64,000 nucleotides of DNA from contig NC_056523.1 in assembly GCF_019175285.1 (NCBI RefSeq), positions 125,668,294 to 125,732,293 on the forward strand. The letters are read 5' to 3'. The stretch comes from Sceloporus undulatus (Eukaryota; Chordata; Lepidosauria; Squamata; Phrynosomatidae). The position numbers were made by a program, and so were the translations under genes. Below the pieces are notes generated by a model. That model worked only from the letters and a program-made list of their open reading frames with translations. It made no database searches and was not told the origin of the DNA. Shown here one piece after another: positions 1 through 11,690 of this stretch. Each line of letters starts with the position of its first letter. Position 1 is the first letter of the stretch.

Positions 1-3000
1 TGCTATCTAGCAATCAGATATAATATAGCTATAGCAGAATTTTACTACTTTATCTTGCTATCTCATTCTGCATAACATGCAAAAAGACACATCCTCAGAA
101 GTTTTGGGATCAAATCATAAGACAAATTTTATGGAAAGATTGCTCAACATCTACACAAACACTTTGAACACTCATTCTTGAATTTATCTGAAAGACCATC
201 AGGTAGAGATGCCCTCATATGACCCACTCTCAGCATCTCCATTTCTTATGGACACTTGACTCTCAGAACACTCACCTGCTCCTTTTCATCTTCAATCACA
301 ATCAGATCTGCTCCGAAGCTCTGACAGATATGTCTCCCCTCCTTCCATTTCTTTTGTTCTGTGGAATTGAAGTAACAACTCTTTTGGACCTTCAGCCATC
401 CAGATGGACAGTGTGAAAAGCCTGTAATGCATGGAGCCTTGAAAGAATGCAGGCCAGAATGAGTGGGTTCCAAATATCCCATTGGACCCAGCATCTTGTT
501 TTTACCTGGAATTAGATGCTATCACTAAAGGACTCTTAGAAAATAAGGAATGTCTTAGAGAAAATTTTCATACTTGCAATCAGTTAATTCCCACATCTGA
601 CCTCTCTCAGCACACAGACTGATGACAGGGGACATCTTATGGAGTGACAAGCATTGTTTGTCTCTCCGTGGAAAATAGAGCATGAGAAGCCACTGGGAAA
701 ATAGAAGACAGACCAAGTATTCACCTGCCCCTCTGCCTATCCCAAATCTGCTCTACCGTCTATCTTGCTTTCCTTAGGGTTCAAAGGAAAAGAGTTGTCT
801 TTCTCTCATATTCTGTAAAGTGACTGAACTAAAGGCAGTTCAGTGACAAGCCATTATTCATTCATACAAGCGATGTCATTTTGTCTTCCAATTTCTACAA
901 AATTTCCCTTTTATTATATTTCAGAACCCTCAGTGCAAAATAGACATTGCATCCATTGGGGGGGGGGGGGGGGGAAGAAAAGAGAGATGTACTTCATGCC
1001 TTTCAAACTCACAGAAACGGTGTCTAGGGAAAGGTTTGATCTTGAGAACTGGACTTACATCTTAGGCTTGCCATCACAAGGGCCACCATCACCATTATCA
1101 GGGAGCAGAAGATTACAACACAGAAAATGATGAAGTGTTTCTTGCCAAAAGCTTTCCCCTCCTTTTCATCCATTAATATAATTGGTGCTGCAAAGAACAA
1201 TAATTCACAGGAAAGACTGAGGTTTTATGGAGTGGGTTTACTGAGAATTTTAGACAACTAACAAGTCAGCCATTTATCTGTATAAGAGACAGAGCGGTAA
1301 CCTCCAACCTAGATAGGTTGGAAACAAGGCACTGAGAGGGAGAGGGACACAACAGCAAGCTCCCCCTCTGTTGAGGCTGATTAGTTCCACAGGAGTGCAT
1401 CCAGACTGCAAAAATAATCCAGTTTGGCATCGCTTTAACTGCCTTGGCTGAATGCTATGGAATTCTGGGATTTATAGTTTGTTGTGGTACCACAGCAAAG
1501 CATGGATGGCTTTGCTAACAGAAAAGCTAGCAGAGTTTAATTATGAGGACAAAAAGAGTGTAGGGGTGCAACCAGGGCTGGACCTCAGGACCAAAGTCCA
1601 GATCTCATTTTCCAGGAGGACTCCAAATCAGCCAGGCAGCAGAAGCATGCCCCCTTTTATGCCTTTTAGCAGTGGTGTCACTGGGGTCGGTGCCACTTGG
1701 TGTGGTAACTCACTGTGTCACCCCCCCCCCAATTGACCTCCTATACCACACCACATTGAATCCTTAGGTCCCATTCCCACTGGGTTATAAAGCGAATTAA
1801 GAATCGGATTATAGGGACATTGTTACCATTTGAATTCGCATTTGATCCTAGTTAAAGGGAAATCATTCACATTTGAATTCACATCCAATCCAAATTTGGT
1901 TGATTTCTCTAGCAAAAACCCAAATCAGCGGTGGATAACCCAGGTTATCCTGACACCACTTTTCCAGCAGTTCTTTTTGCAGCTGCTGTGTTGGATCCAG
2001 GGCAAACTAACGGGAACGACAGAGTGTCTGAATCGGTATTTTAGGATGAGAGGAGCAATGTTCAAGGGGCTGTCCTGGGGGTGTCACCCACTTTGTTCTC
2101 TTTCCTGCATTACCGGTGCCATTTCCCCCCGTTCACATAGCCTTTCCCCCAGTAGAGTGGGAAGCAAGGTAAGGCGATTGTGTGTGTAGACAAATTTATT
2201 ATTTTTTCAAAAAAATTAGGCTTTCAATCCCTTAGGCGCTCTGTCAGGTGTCTGAACATAGCAAATTGCTACATTGACCTCCAAACACAGTAAACACATT
2301 ACGCCCTGCTCCATATAGATTGACGTGTGAGGAGACCCACTGAATACCATTATTTATTTCCTTTTTGCTTTTTGCATTTTTCTCTTTCTTTCTTTCTTTC
2401 TTTTTTTTGGTCTGAGTGCCTAAGTGCTTGAGCAATCGATTGACTGCTAAAAACAAACAAACAGAAAAACAGGTTTCAAAGACACAAATGGAAACGGGGA
2501 ACAAAAACAGCCCACATCAAAATGCATTGAAGAAATGGGTGTCACTGTGACATCTAATTGCCTAGGTGCTTGATTGACAGCTTTAAAAAGAAACAGTTCT
2601 AGAAAGGCAATGGGAATGGGGAACAAAAAAGTCCGCGTCAAAATACAATGGAGAAATATCAATGGGAACGAGAACATGGGTCAAGAAAAATTGAGTCCGT
2701 TTGCTCCCTTTTGTAATGGGAATGATGGATGTGATGCAGATATGACTCGGATATTCGATCCTAGCCAGACTCGCAGCGAGATTCTTTGATTTATATGCCC
2801 TGTGGGAATGGGACATTAGTAATGTTTTTTGTATTGATGTTACTCACAAATCATAGCTCCCATATATCATGTACAGTGGGCCCTCTCCTTACATGGGGGA
2901 TAAGTTCCAGACCCCTCCACGTAAGGGAAAATGTGTGTATGCTCTTGCCCCATAGGAAACAAAGGGGCGTGTGCACACAGTGGCGGTGCAGTGTGTGCGT

Positions 3001-6000
3001 ACGCCATTGTTTAGATTGTCGCCCGGCTTCCATGTAAGCAGGAAGCCACGTATAGGGTGCCCACATCTGGCGCAGCTGTACTGTATATACCTGAATGTAA
3101 TGGTAACACAATTTGTCCTTGTCTTATGCAGGGGATCTGTTCCGGACCCCCCCCCCCCATAAGACAAATTCTGCATATACTTGAGCCCTATTAAAACTAA
3201 TGGGGCTTGGGCGTAGCATGGCAGCGCGCACACAAGCCATGAGCATGCACTATTTCCTCGCTGTCACATGGCTTTCAGCATTAGCTGAAAGCCACGTATA
3301 GGGTGCTCGCGTATGATGTGGGCACTCTGTAGTTGTGACATAAACAATTGAAATTATACTTTTAAATTATGCACAATCTCAATGCATTTCATGTGCTTAA
3401 AATGAAAATTTGGTAAAAGGTGATGTTAAAGAACATTTTAAAATTATTTTTTTAATAAAATTATTTTTTTGAAATTTGAAATTTTAATTTTTTAAAGAAA
3501 ACCTGGGTCCTCTCCTTTCTACTCCCACTGTGGGTTCCCTCTCTTACACCATCTCTTCAGCATTTTAAAGGGACACAGACAAACACCACAGCCTGTTTCA
3601 GCCAAAAGGCAGATGTTTTAGGAGAAGCGGCATCACGCCCCTCTTAGGGTGTCACCTGGTGTGGTCCACACACCCCACACCCCCTATTGACACCACTGTT
3701 TTTACTTCTTCAGTCTTGTGAAATTTTATCTGCTCCTTGGCCTCCGAGTGGGCAAACTGTCTTCTGTTTGTTTTTTTTTTGTTCTAACAGATCAGCAGAG
3801 TAATAGCAGTTTTAATAGATAGCAGTGGGGCAGTTTGTTGTGTTGTGTTGGTTTCACAATCACAACCCAAGGAGTATACAGAGGGGGGCATACATCTGGG
3901 GTCTGAAATTTCCTAAGTGCAGCAGCACTGGTGGATTTCTAACAGATCTGCCAAAGCACAAATGTTCTGACCACTGCAACCATTGTACATGAGAGAAATG
4001 AATGTTTTGGATTTACCACACAAATAAATATATATTCATATATAGATATATATGTATATGTATATAAAGCTAATAAAAATAAACTTGAGTGTAGAATTTA
4101 GATAGACCTTATAGTATAACAGACAGGAATGGTTTTAAGAGCTCCTCCACTGTGCAACAGTTAACTATCTGCTAACCCACCAAATCAAAGAAAGAGGGCT
4201 AGGAGTATGCTTGTGGGAGGATTTGCTGTGCTAGGGATTATGCTCATCCAGCTTCCGAAAAAGAACCTGCACATGTGTTTTTAAAGGTAGCGTATGATCC
4301 CAGCCTGAATATTTTCTTGTATTTTTTTAAATATACCTAGTGATCCATTAGCAAGTTTGAATGATATACATAATGGTTGATTTTAAGCATCACCACTTTC
4401 TGCTTATGAGAAGCGTTACCTGCCTACCATGCATTCTGGAGCACAGCTTGGACCTATTTATTTGGTTTTTAAAAGTAATCATTATTGAGTGATGACATAC
4501 ATTTATGACTATCACACCCAACTTCAACTAAAATACAGGATTACTATATAATCTAAATTATTTTTTAATAAATTCAATTAATTTTTGTTGGCATATCTCA
4601 GTTAACAAAGCCTCTGAAAAGTAAATCGCTTTTTACAAAGTTTTTTTTATGGCTAGCCAGCAACCCTTTTTCTCCCCATCCTCTGTCCAGCTACAAGTTT
4701 TTTTTTAGCATCATCAACATTGGGAGGAGGAGGATTGAGGGATGTAGGAACACTAGATTTCAGTGTTGATTTGCAGCAGTGTTGCAGTGTTTCTGCATTA
4801 ATACAAACAAGGTTCATCTGGGAAAGAGTGGGATTCTACTTCAACTGATCATACCACAGTGCAATGCACCTGCCTACAACAGGCAAGGTAAGACACAGCT
4901 GATGTTAGAATCAGTTGCTGAACAGATGAGTCTGCCTCACCAGTAAACTGCAGGATGTTAAAAAAGCAAAGATCTGTAAATTTGGCCACCAAAACTGAAA
5001 ATCATAAGAAAAGAGGAGGCTTGTGAAAGACAGGAGAAAAAAATAATCTCTGGGGGCATTTTGGATGAATTTTTCAATTGGTCTTTAGATGCTTCAACAT
5101 GTTTTTCTTTACTCATGAAAGGTTGACGTGGCCCGATTTCACATGTGCCTATTGTTAGTTTTGAATAAAAAGTTCAAAGAAACATGTTGAACTGCTTTTT
5201 TTTTGTTGTGTAGGCACCTATTCCTATTCTTTCCATGTTATTCTGCCTCAGGTATCAACATATCTGTTAATTTGTTTTATTTGTTTTATTTATATACCGC
5301 TATTCCAAAGATCATAGCGGTGGACAGCAAGTAAGCTAATTAGCAAGTAAGCTAATTTGCCCCCAACAGTCTGGGTCCTCATTTTAGCGACCTCGGAAGG
5401 ATGCAAGCCTGAGTCGAGCTTGGGCCCTTTTGCTGGTCTTGAACTCGCAACCTTGTGGTTTTGAGTGAATGGCTGCAGTACAGGCATTTAACCACTGCGC
5501 CACCAGGGCTCCACTGTTAAAGAAGTCATACCCAGGAACAAACTGCTTCATTAACTGGGGTGCATCTGTATCTCTTCACCTGTTACATACTTTAAATACA
5601 GTGGTGCCTTGGGTTACGAAATTAATTCGTTCCGCCATTCCCTTCGTAACGCGAAAATTTCGTAACCCGAAATAGCTTTCCGTTAGCGCTGGAAGCCTAT
5701 AGCATTTGAATTTCGCGCCAAAATGAATTTCGTAACCCGAAAAATATTTCGTAACCCGAAACAGTTTTTGCCAATCCAACTTTTTCGTATCCCGGAAATT
5801 TCGTAACCCGCGCATTTCGTATCCCGAGGTACCACTGTATTACATTCACATGCTTTCCAAATCACTTTGAATCTTATGAAGATCATTTGTAGAGATGCAT
5901 TGAATCTTTCACCTGGCTCAGTTTTCAATCCCTCTTCCCTCTTCCTCATCTGCACACCTGAATGTGGGATGGACTCATATTCCAGTTCAGTAGCATTTTC

Positions 6001-6611
6001 ATAGTCCTGGTCCAAAATCACCGATTCTAGAGACAGAAAAGGCATTCCTATGAGATTGTCTGTTCAGTTGGAATGCTTACGTGTAACCCTCAGGTTTCAG
6101 TGGTCCTTCTGTACATAGCCCCTTTACTCTCTTGGAATATGACAGTCCAAATGAAGATAGGTTATTCAAAGGGTAGAAAAAAGCAAAATAGACATGCATG
6201 TTAGAAAGAAGGAAATAGCATCTTGATGTGACAACACTGAAACTGTGCCCCCCCCCTTCCTTTTCTTGAAATATTACCAAACAGCCTTGAAATATTTCTT
6301 GCTTCACTGGAAAATTGTGACTAATTGACCTAGTGGATTGGGGTAGCCAACCTCAGCTAGGGATAGCCTTCTGGAGAACTATGTTTCCCAACTCTGTTGT
6401 GAACCTAATGTGTAGCACCAGAATTAGAACAGCTCTTTCGTACTTTCTCCTGATCCCCCCTCCCAGACCTCCCATTACCTATTTTCCAATGTTCCGATGT
6501 GAAGTCCATTCCCCAGTTATGAGATGATTTCTCTGATACAGTGTCATTCTGGTACTCATCATGGTGGTAGCTTTTATTCTGGGAGTCCTCAATCTGGTAA
6601 TTGTCATCCAT
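1..6611 (-). CDS. Lectin gene A: type II C-type lectin receptor, 3' part outside window
   Basis: Four exons are visible on the minus strand: 6611-6479 (start and tail), 6026-5913 (tail), 1187-1059 (membrane) and 421-276 (first lectin exon). All introns have GT-AG ends and the phases match (1, 1, 1, then 0 leaving the last exon). The product would be a surface receptor with a cytosolic N terminus of about 82 residues, one membrane helix and an extracellular C-type lectin domain whose second and third exons lie left of base 1. The tail has a YQND and a YENA motif (pYxN type) and LEYESI, which fits the ITIM consensus. The design is the same as gene B, its tandem duplicate: 31 of 42 residues match in the membrane exon and 32 of 48 in the lectin exon, by my count. 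Start choice: the ATG opening MDDNYQ aligns with MDDAYQ in gene B. Family assignment is firm; orthology to a named mammalian gene is not established. Confidence 0.85.
276..421 (-). CDS. Lectin gene A exon 4: first C-type lectin domain exon
   Basis: Acceptor TTACAG, donor GTGAGT, 146 nt. It reads FSHCPSGWLKVQKSCYF, then WKEGRHIC and LIVIEDEKEQ: the long-form N-terminal hairpin (Cys-Pro-x-Gly-Trp, Ser-Cys-Tyr) and the first helix cysteine of a C-type lectin domain. An N-glycosylation sequon (NST) sits where gene B has NFT. Confidence 0.9.
1059..1187 (-). CDS. Lectin gene A exon 3: transmembrane segment
   Basis: Acceptor TTTGCAG and donor GTAAGT, 129 nt, phase 1 to phase 1. It reads acidic and basic residues (MDEKEGKAFGKKH), then about 24 hydrophobic residues beginning FIIFCVVIFCSLIMV and ending VMASLR. 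The positive cluster before the helix fits a type II signal anchor. Confidence 0.85.
1767..2815. mobile_element. 1,049-bp PIF/Harbinger-like nonautonomous element
   Basis: Inverted ends GGTCCCATTCCCAC and GTGGGAATGGGACA are flanked by TTA on both sides (1764-1766 and 2816-2818), the 3-bp duplication typical of Harbinger. Inside is an imperfect tandem pair (about 2416-2535 and 2559-2657) sharing GGGGAACAAAAA and flanking words. No transposase frame. Confidence 0.65.
2874..3078. mobile_element. 205-bp Tigger/mariner-like MITE
   Basis: Starts CAGTGGGCCCTC, ends in a matching GCAGCTG, and is flanked by TA on both sides. A similar but longer degenerate sequence follows to about 3340. Confidence 0.5.
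3355..5260. other. Gene A intron sequence without a recognised element
   Basis: AT-rich intron with no exon or clear transposon. The stretch 4140-4230 is homologous to 27786-27870 in the matching intron of gene B, so it is ancestral intron predating the duplication. Confidence 0.5.
5271..5513 (-). mobile_element. tRNA-derived SINE with an L2-type tail
   Basis: On the minus strand it begins GGAGCCCTGGTGGCGCAGTGG (A-box-like), then has GCGAGTTCAAGACC (B-box-like). It ends with the GCGGTATATAAATAAA tail shared with the L2 LINE at 21090. A 7-bp duplication, CTGTTAA, flanks it at 5264-5270 and 5514-5520. Confidence 0.75.
5599..5837. mobile_element. 239-bp palindromic MITE, copy 1
   Basis: Inverted ends CAGTGGTGCCTTGGG and TCCCGAGGTACCACTG, with TA on both sides, as in Tc1/mariner. 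The body is made of CGTAACCCGAAA-type words. It has the same length as copy 2 at 22905-23143, in the opposite orientation, and lies about 75 bp from gene A exon 2. Confidence 0.75.
5913..6026 (-). CDS. Lectin gene A exon 2: second cytoplasmic segment with ITIM-like motif
   Basis: Acceptor CTAG at 6028-6027 and donor GTGAAA after 5913, phase 1 to phase 1. It encodes ESVILDQDYENATELEYESI and a basic stretch (MRKREE). LEYESI has Leu at -2 and Ile at +3 of Tyr, so it fits the ITIM consensus. The paralogous exon of gene B (28786-28670) has Asp at +3 instead. Confidence 0.83.
6479..6611 (-). CDS. Lectin gene A exon 1: start and first cytoplasmic segment
   Basis: Begins MDDNYQIED and contains DEYQND, with the donor GTAATG directly after 6479, leaving phase 1. 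It aligns with exon 1 of gene B ([15 protein letters not shown]). The tyrosines followed two residues later by Asn are of the type that binds Grb2-like SH2 domains when phosphorylated; that role is inference. Confidence 0.8.
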
Positions 6612-6619
6612 GACTGGGT

Positions 6620-6870
6620 GAGGCTAAGTGAATAATTGCCTTTGGGACAGCTGCTATACTGGGACCGGATGTTTGTGCTCTCTCTTTATCATGATAGCTT
6701 CCTTTCTATCTAACAAACCACAAAAGAACCAGGCACATACATAACTCTTGATGCCTAGCTGTCCAGAAGAGGAGGAGGGAAAGCCTCCTTCTGAGAGAAA
6801 ACCTGATGGGAAACATGGCTCCCAATGGAACTGTTCCACTGGTGAAGTTCCTCAGAATATCAATTTCATC
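6620..6870 (-). promoter_or_regulatory. Conserved region upstream of lectin gene A start
   Basis: Sequence 5' of gene A exon 1 aligns with that 5' of gene B exon 1 (30301-30440). Both keep a CCTTTCTATCT block and a CACAAAAG block. In gene B this includes CTTATCAGATAG, a GATA-type site, and an adjacent GGAAA ETS-like core. Promoter function is inference. Confidence 0.35.
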
Positions 6871-8880
6871 TTCTGATGAGGGATTTTTTTAACAGGAGGA
6901 GGAAAGGTTGAAATATCTTCTCTGTGTCTTCTCTTATTGCAGTGATTATGAAGATGCCTTTCTGCTGATACTTGCTTTAAAAAATCCCCTATTTATTACA
7001 TGGGGTGGGCAGCTTCCATGGATTATGAAGGTTAAATTAACCCCAACCCCCCACCCACCAAGAGATGGAATTCAGTGGTATATCAATAATATCAATAATA
7101 ACAAAAACCTCTTTAGAACATGCAGGTCCACTTTAAAAGAAATTGTATGGGAAGCATGTGTCTTGTTTAGAAGCCAGTTAAGAGGCTTCTGGGCATAGTG
7201 GTTAAATGAAAAACTAGGTGAGAGCTCCTCACATACCTTCTTTTAAAGAAGATTTTAAAAATGTCACTGAAGTGCTGACACTCGTTTGTAAAATTCAGTT
7301 AAACACAGACTTTTTCCTCCTTGTGCTGTCAAATTCTAGTGGTGTGACAAAGGTGCCTCAAAATGGCCAGGTTGTACATGCAACCGGTAGACTGTTAATT
7401 ATCCTGATTTAATACTGCAGGTAGTTTGCCCAGAGAATTTGGAATGCAACTTGTTCTGTTGTATTAATCTTCCTTCTATATGGATTTCCATTTCCCCATG
7501 CTCATGTTTCCAGAACTGCACTGCATAATTTAATGGAAGGGGAAATGGAATGAAGTGGATGAGCAGTAAGCCAGAGACTAAAATCTCATTTCTAGATAGG
7601 TCACACTGAAAAGCTATTTCAGAACCTCACCAGGGACAGAAGATAGACTTATCAGTGAAGAAATCCAGGGGCTTAATATATCTGGGATTGAGCATCAGTT
7701 TTTCCTCCAGTTACATAGGCTGGGGGGGGGGGGGCAATCTGCAGGGGGGGGGGGAATGGAGTGGGATGGGACTGTGAACAGAAGACTCCACACTTGTAAC
7801 AATTTGCTGCAAATGTTGCTACAAATGGCCCACTTGTTGTCAGCTATGTGTCTTGCCTTCATTTCAAAGGATTGATGTTTAACATTGTGGAGCATTAATT
7901 CACCCAGACACTAAGGGCGCATCAGCTTAGGCCAAACTACTGGGACAAAGCCAGGCTTGATCTACTCTGCCCTTCTTTTAATTTTGACCCAAAGTCCCCT
8001 TTTCATAAAGGTCTTCAGCCAGAGGTCATGCTGACTGGATTCCACTCCACTTCTTCCTGGCAGAAAGTCCAAGTAGAGCCTCTGATCCCGGGCTCATTTA
8101 TCATTTTTAGTACTGCTGAGGTATTGATTTTCTGCCAACCAGGTTGGAGCAGAAGTGAAAAGATGATTCCCTTCAATATTTCTTATTGCATGAGATTATC
8201 TAGCAACCTTCACCCCAAAAATCAAAGCCTATAGAAAGGCTTCAGGAGAGCCAAAGAGAGGTCTGCTTCTTTAGACAGGGGCTTGACCTTTCCTGAGACT
8301 TAAGCTCGTCTCAGAATACAACTCTTGAGGGATGGTGATAGGATGCTGTGAAGGTGGCAACATGACACTGCCAAAATCTCTCAAAATCTTTCACTCCTTT
8401 TTATTGAGTGCCACCGCTTATATGAAGGTGAGTCTCACTCACCCAACTATTTTTCTCAGATGGCAGCATAATGGGCCTTTTTATCCCACTGCTGCCACCA
8501 ATTTGTGATGGCCACCTCCCTAGCTGCCCCCAAATTGCAAAATTGAGTCCCTAGAACTCAGATCCCTCAAACCCCTTCCCACTGTCCCTTTCAGGAGTGT
8601 ATCTCAGCCACTTTGGCTGTTAATGTTAGGAAATGACATGTATGTGACCACAAGATGGAGCTGTAGCGGAACCTATTACAGTTCCAGTGACAGTTGACAC
8701 TTGCATTATGGAATGTTGATGCAGTCAACTCTCCTTCTGAAAGAGTGTCAGTTATGACAGTTGATGTTAGAGTAACTGCCTCTCTGTTTTTGTTGTTATG
8801 GTTATTTAGTTGGTAAAGTAACTTATTTATTAACGCCCTCATGTAGAGTGAAAGCTTAAAGTGCTCTTGTCATTATTTCT
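6870..8880. other. Intergenic sequence, no recognised gene
   Basis: Only G-runs (7722-7752) and unassigned sequence are seen. Confidence 0.4.
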
Positions 8881-8889
8881 CAAGCCGGG

Positions 8890-9237
8890 AGCTCAAGGCC
8901 ATTTGCAGTGGTGAGGAAATATTTTCCTTCTTGGCCTGAATACCTTTGCAGACATCTCTTCAGATTCCTTCTCCCTGGCGTCCTGTCAACGTGGTTCAAC
9001 TCTGCAGGTGGTCGTGGTGGACACAGCACGTCTTTCCACGCCCCAACAGTTAAGACCTCTCAGGGTCTAATAGCCTATTTATACTTCCTCCTGGGAGTAG
9101 CCCTCTCCTTTTGTTGGCTAAGCTCCCATTGGCTGTTGCCAGGCTTATTCTGATTGGATGTTGCCAATATCCCAGTCTGCCTTTACTCAACCAATGCCCT
9201 CATCAGCTCATATTCCCTTGTGACTAGCTGGAAGTGA
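8890..9237. repeat. Unclassified block with three CCAAT-type boxes
   Basis: Contains CCCATTGGCTG, CTGATTGGATG and CAACCAATG within about 90 bp. It could be a promoter fragment or part of an old solo LTR. No end repeats were identified. Confidence 0.25.
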
Positions 9238-9239
9238 TA

Positions 9240-9609
9240 CAGTGGGCCCTCCACATTTGCTGGGGTTCAGGGCACAGGACCTCCATCAAAGTGGAAAAAA
9301 CACAAATAAAAAACCACTATATTTTTTAACCTGAGTGCACCTCTCTGGGAATCTCTAGGTCCTCCAACACAACACTATGGTCAACATCCAGTGGAAGGTA
9401 ATCCTAGAATCACACTGGAGGGCCAACAAAAGCCTACAGAAGTGGTTTTTCCCCCTAGGAATCTCTGGGTCTTCCAGTGTGACTTTTATGATCAACTTCT
9501 GACAGAGTCACAGTGGAGGTTCTTGAGATTTCTAGAGAAAACATATTAGTCAAATCATTGAATAATCAAATCCTCAAAATTCAAAGCTGCAAATGTGGAT
9601 AGCAGACTG
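9240..9609. mobile_element. 370-bp Tigger/mariner-like MITE
   Basis: TA-flanked element starting CAGTGGGCCCTCCACATTTG and ending GCAGACTG, preceded by the matching GCAAATGTGGATAGC. Confidence 0.6.
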
Positions 9610-10341
9610 TACTGTGTATGGTGCAGTAGTATATAGAGAAGCAGGTAGGACAGGTGGCCCAATGGGCTTCCCTGTCGATTCGTCCCCTATCTGCCATCCT
9701 CTAGAATCATATGCAGCCCTTTGAGCTGTGTCTGGAAATGGGCAAGTAGTTGGTAAAGGTGTGACTTACATTCACCTTATAACAATCATAGTCAACAGTT
9801 TGGCTGCAGTGCTCTGAACTAGCGCCAATTTCTAAACATTTGTCAAAGGGGGATGTTATGTATTACACTCCTCCAAACAAAATATAACTAATACCTTTAA
9901 TAGAGTGTGTTACATTAGTTGTAGTGAAATCTTCCTAAGGCACAGAAATCAGATCTGACATCTCTTGCCACAGTATGTTGCCTTTGCCTTAGTTTTGCAA
10001 AGTGTTCATGACCACCACTGAAATGTGGACATTTAAATCCAAAACTAAATTCAGCAGTACAAACTGCAAACCAGTCTTCAAGGGTATTCAGTCCCAGCCA
10101 ACATATCATGTCCCCTTATTTCCCCTTCTTTATCTATTTGTTGTTATTACCTATCAAAGTGGCTTTGTACCCCAATAAATGATAGACCTCCAGGAGCATC
10201 TGTAATTAGGAGCCCTGCTCAAGTCTTGCAAACTCAAGAACTGTGTCTTCCTTGTTGTGTCTTTCTCTTTTCCTACTCCCTTCTACTTTATGAGTCATAT
10301 CTCTTGATGCCAGCTAGCACATACATTTTATGAGACAATGG

Positions 10342-10703
10342 CCCGTTACAGACCGCAAAGAAGCGGTGGTCTGCCGCCACTGGTTGCAGCGTCCAGGAAC
10401 CGCAGCAGCCAAACGGCGCAGTTCCCGGACACTGCAGAGAAGGAGCGTGAAAATCGCGCTCCTTCCTGGGCCCTGGAAGAGACACCACCAGGCGCTAGTC
10501 GTGCACTCGCGGCGTCACTTCCGGGGTGCGATGTGCAGATGCACAACGTCCGCTACATCAAGATGGCAGCAGCCGTGTGGAATGGGCGCCGCCATTTGTT
10601 ACGGACTCAGTCCGTGGTAGGGTTAGGGGCGTCTGGAAGAGACGCCCCTTTCTAACCCTAGCACGGACTGAGTCCGTCCTAGGGTGCCCGTGTGTAACAG
10701 GCC
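10342..10703. mobile_element. 362-bp GC-rich MITE with a long internal hairpin
   Basis: Ends GGCCCGTTACA and TGTAACAGGCC are inverted and flanked by AAT. Near the right end (about 10598-10676) an almost perfect palindrome has arms of about 35 bp. Superfamily uncertain (Harbinger-like or hAT-like). Confidence 0.6.
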
Positions 10704-10709
10704 AATGTA

Positions 10710-11690
10710 ACTCATTGGAGATAGCATAATTTATTATAGAATCCTCCTTAATCCATACAACACAGAGGACTACCTCTCTGTTGTATGTGTCCAATTTATT
10801 TCAAGTTTATTCAATCTCATCTGATCAATTATTTATGGTGAATGGTGAAGTAGAGAGAAAAGAAAGAAAAATGTTAAATAACATCAGCGTATTGATGACA
10901 ATGAACTATGAGACTCCAAAGAAAGTCTCCCAGAGGACTCATGCAAATGTTAAAGGATGCCACAGGAGACAAGACTGAATTTTGAGTGAAGCCAGCACCC
11001 ATGGTATTAAAAACAATTATCTCCTAAGCATTATCTCCTGGAATCGCCTATCCAAGAAGGCTCAGGACCACCATAAAATGATGACATATTTAGTAAGATG
11101 GTGCAGAAAGATGTCATACAGTACTAAAAACCATGGAGAGGACCAACAGAACCAACAGGCAGGCACTCCCTTTCTACACATCCTAGTATGGATCATCCAC
11201 AAATATTTCTACACTCAGTAGCAATTATGTGTATCACCAAATGCATGTCCCTTCTTGAGATTAACCAGGGCTTAAACTGAGCTCCCACTGTGGCTGAAGG
11301 AAAATCCCAAGTAACTGCCAGGAAATCAGTTAAATCCACCAGCCTCCTCAAATAGACCACTTTAACTGGTCTCCAAATGCAGACTTTGATCTAAAGCTTA
11401 TCAAACAACGCTCTGTCCATGAATACTGTTGATGGAATGCTTCTTCTCATCCACATCACCATGCCATTCAGGTCTTCCACATTGCTCCTAGAGAGAGAAA
11501 GACATGTACATGTATGCAGACACATGCACCTAACACCTAACCAACCAAGGACACAGTCCAGGCTGGTGTGTTCCTGCAAATTCTGATCCCGGGTGTTTGT
11601 TATTTTCTCCATGCACTATGTAAAGTACATGTAACAGAAATACCTGGCTGAGGGAAAGGGTTTAACACACTATAACCTAAGCTGTGTGAG
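10710..11690. other. Intergenic sequence, no recognised gene
   Basis: No exon, tRNA or clear element seen; short open frames here show no family motif. Confidence 0.4.

Larger units (their letters stand above)
1671..3699. mobile_element. Composite DNA-transposon block with CAGTGGTGTCA ends
   Basis: Inverted ends CAGTGGTGTCAC (left) and TGACACCACTG (right) bracket about 2 kb in gene A's tail-side intron. Just inside the ends lie related stretches, such as GGTGTGG followed by runs of C. A related sequence with similar ends is at 44867-45750. The interior contains two later insertions listed separately (1767-2815 and 2874-3078). No clear target duplication was found. Confidence 0.5.

Noticed and set aside
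10330-10655. Overlapping open frames of about 100 codons
   Set aside because: They fall within the 362-bp MITE and its hairpin and match no protein family.
10620-10665. TAGGGTTAG telomere-like words
   Set aside because: Only one unit per arm of a MITE hairpin; not a telomeric array.
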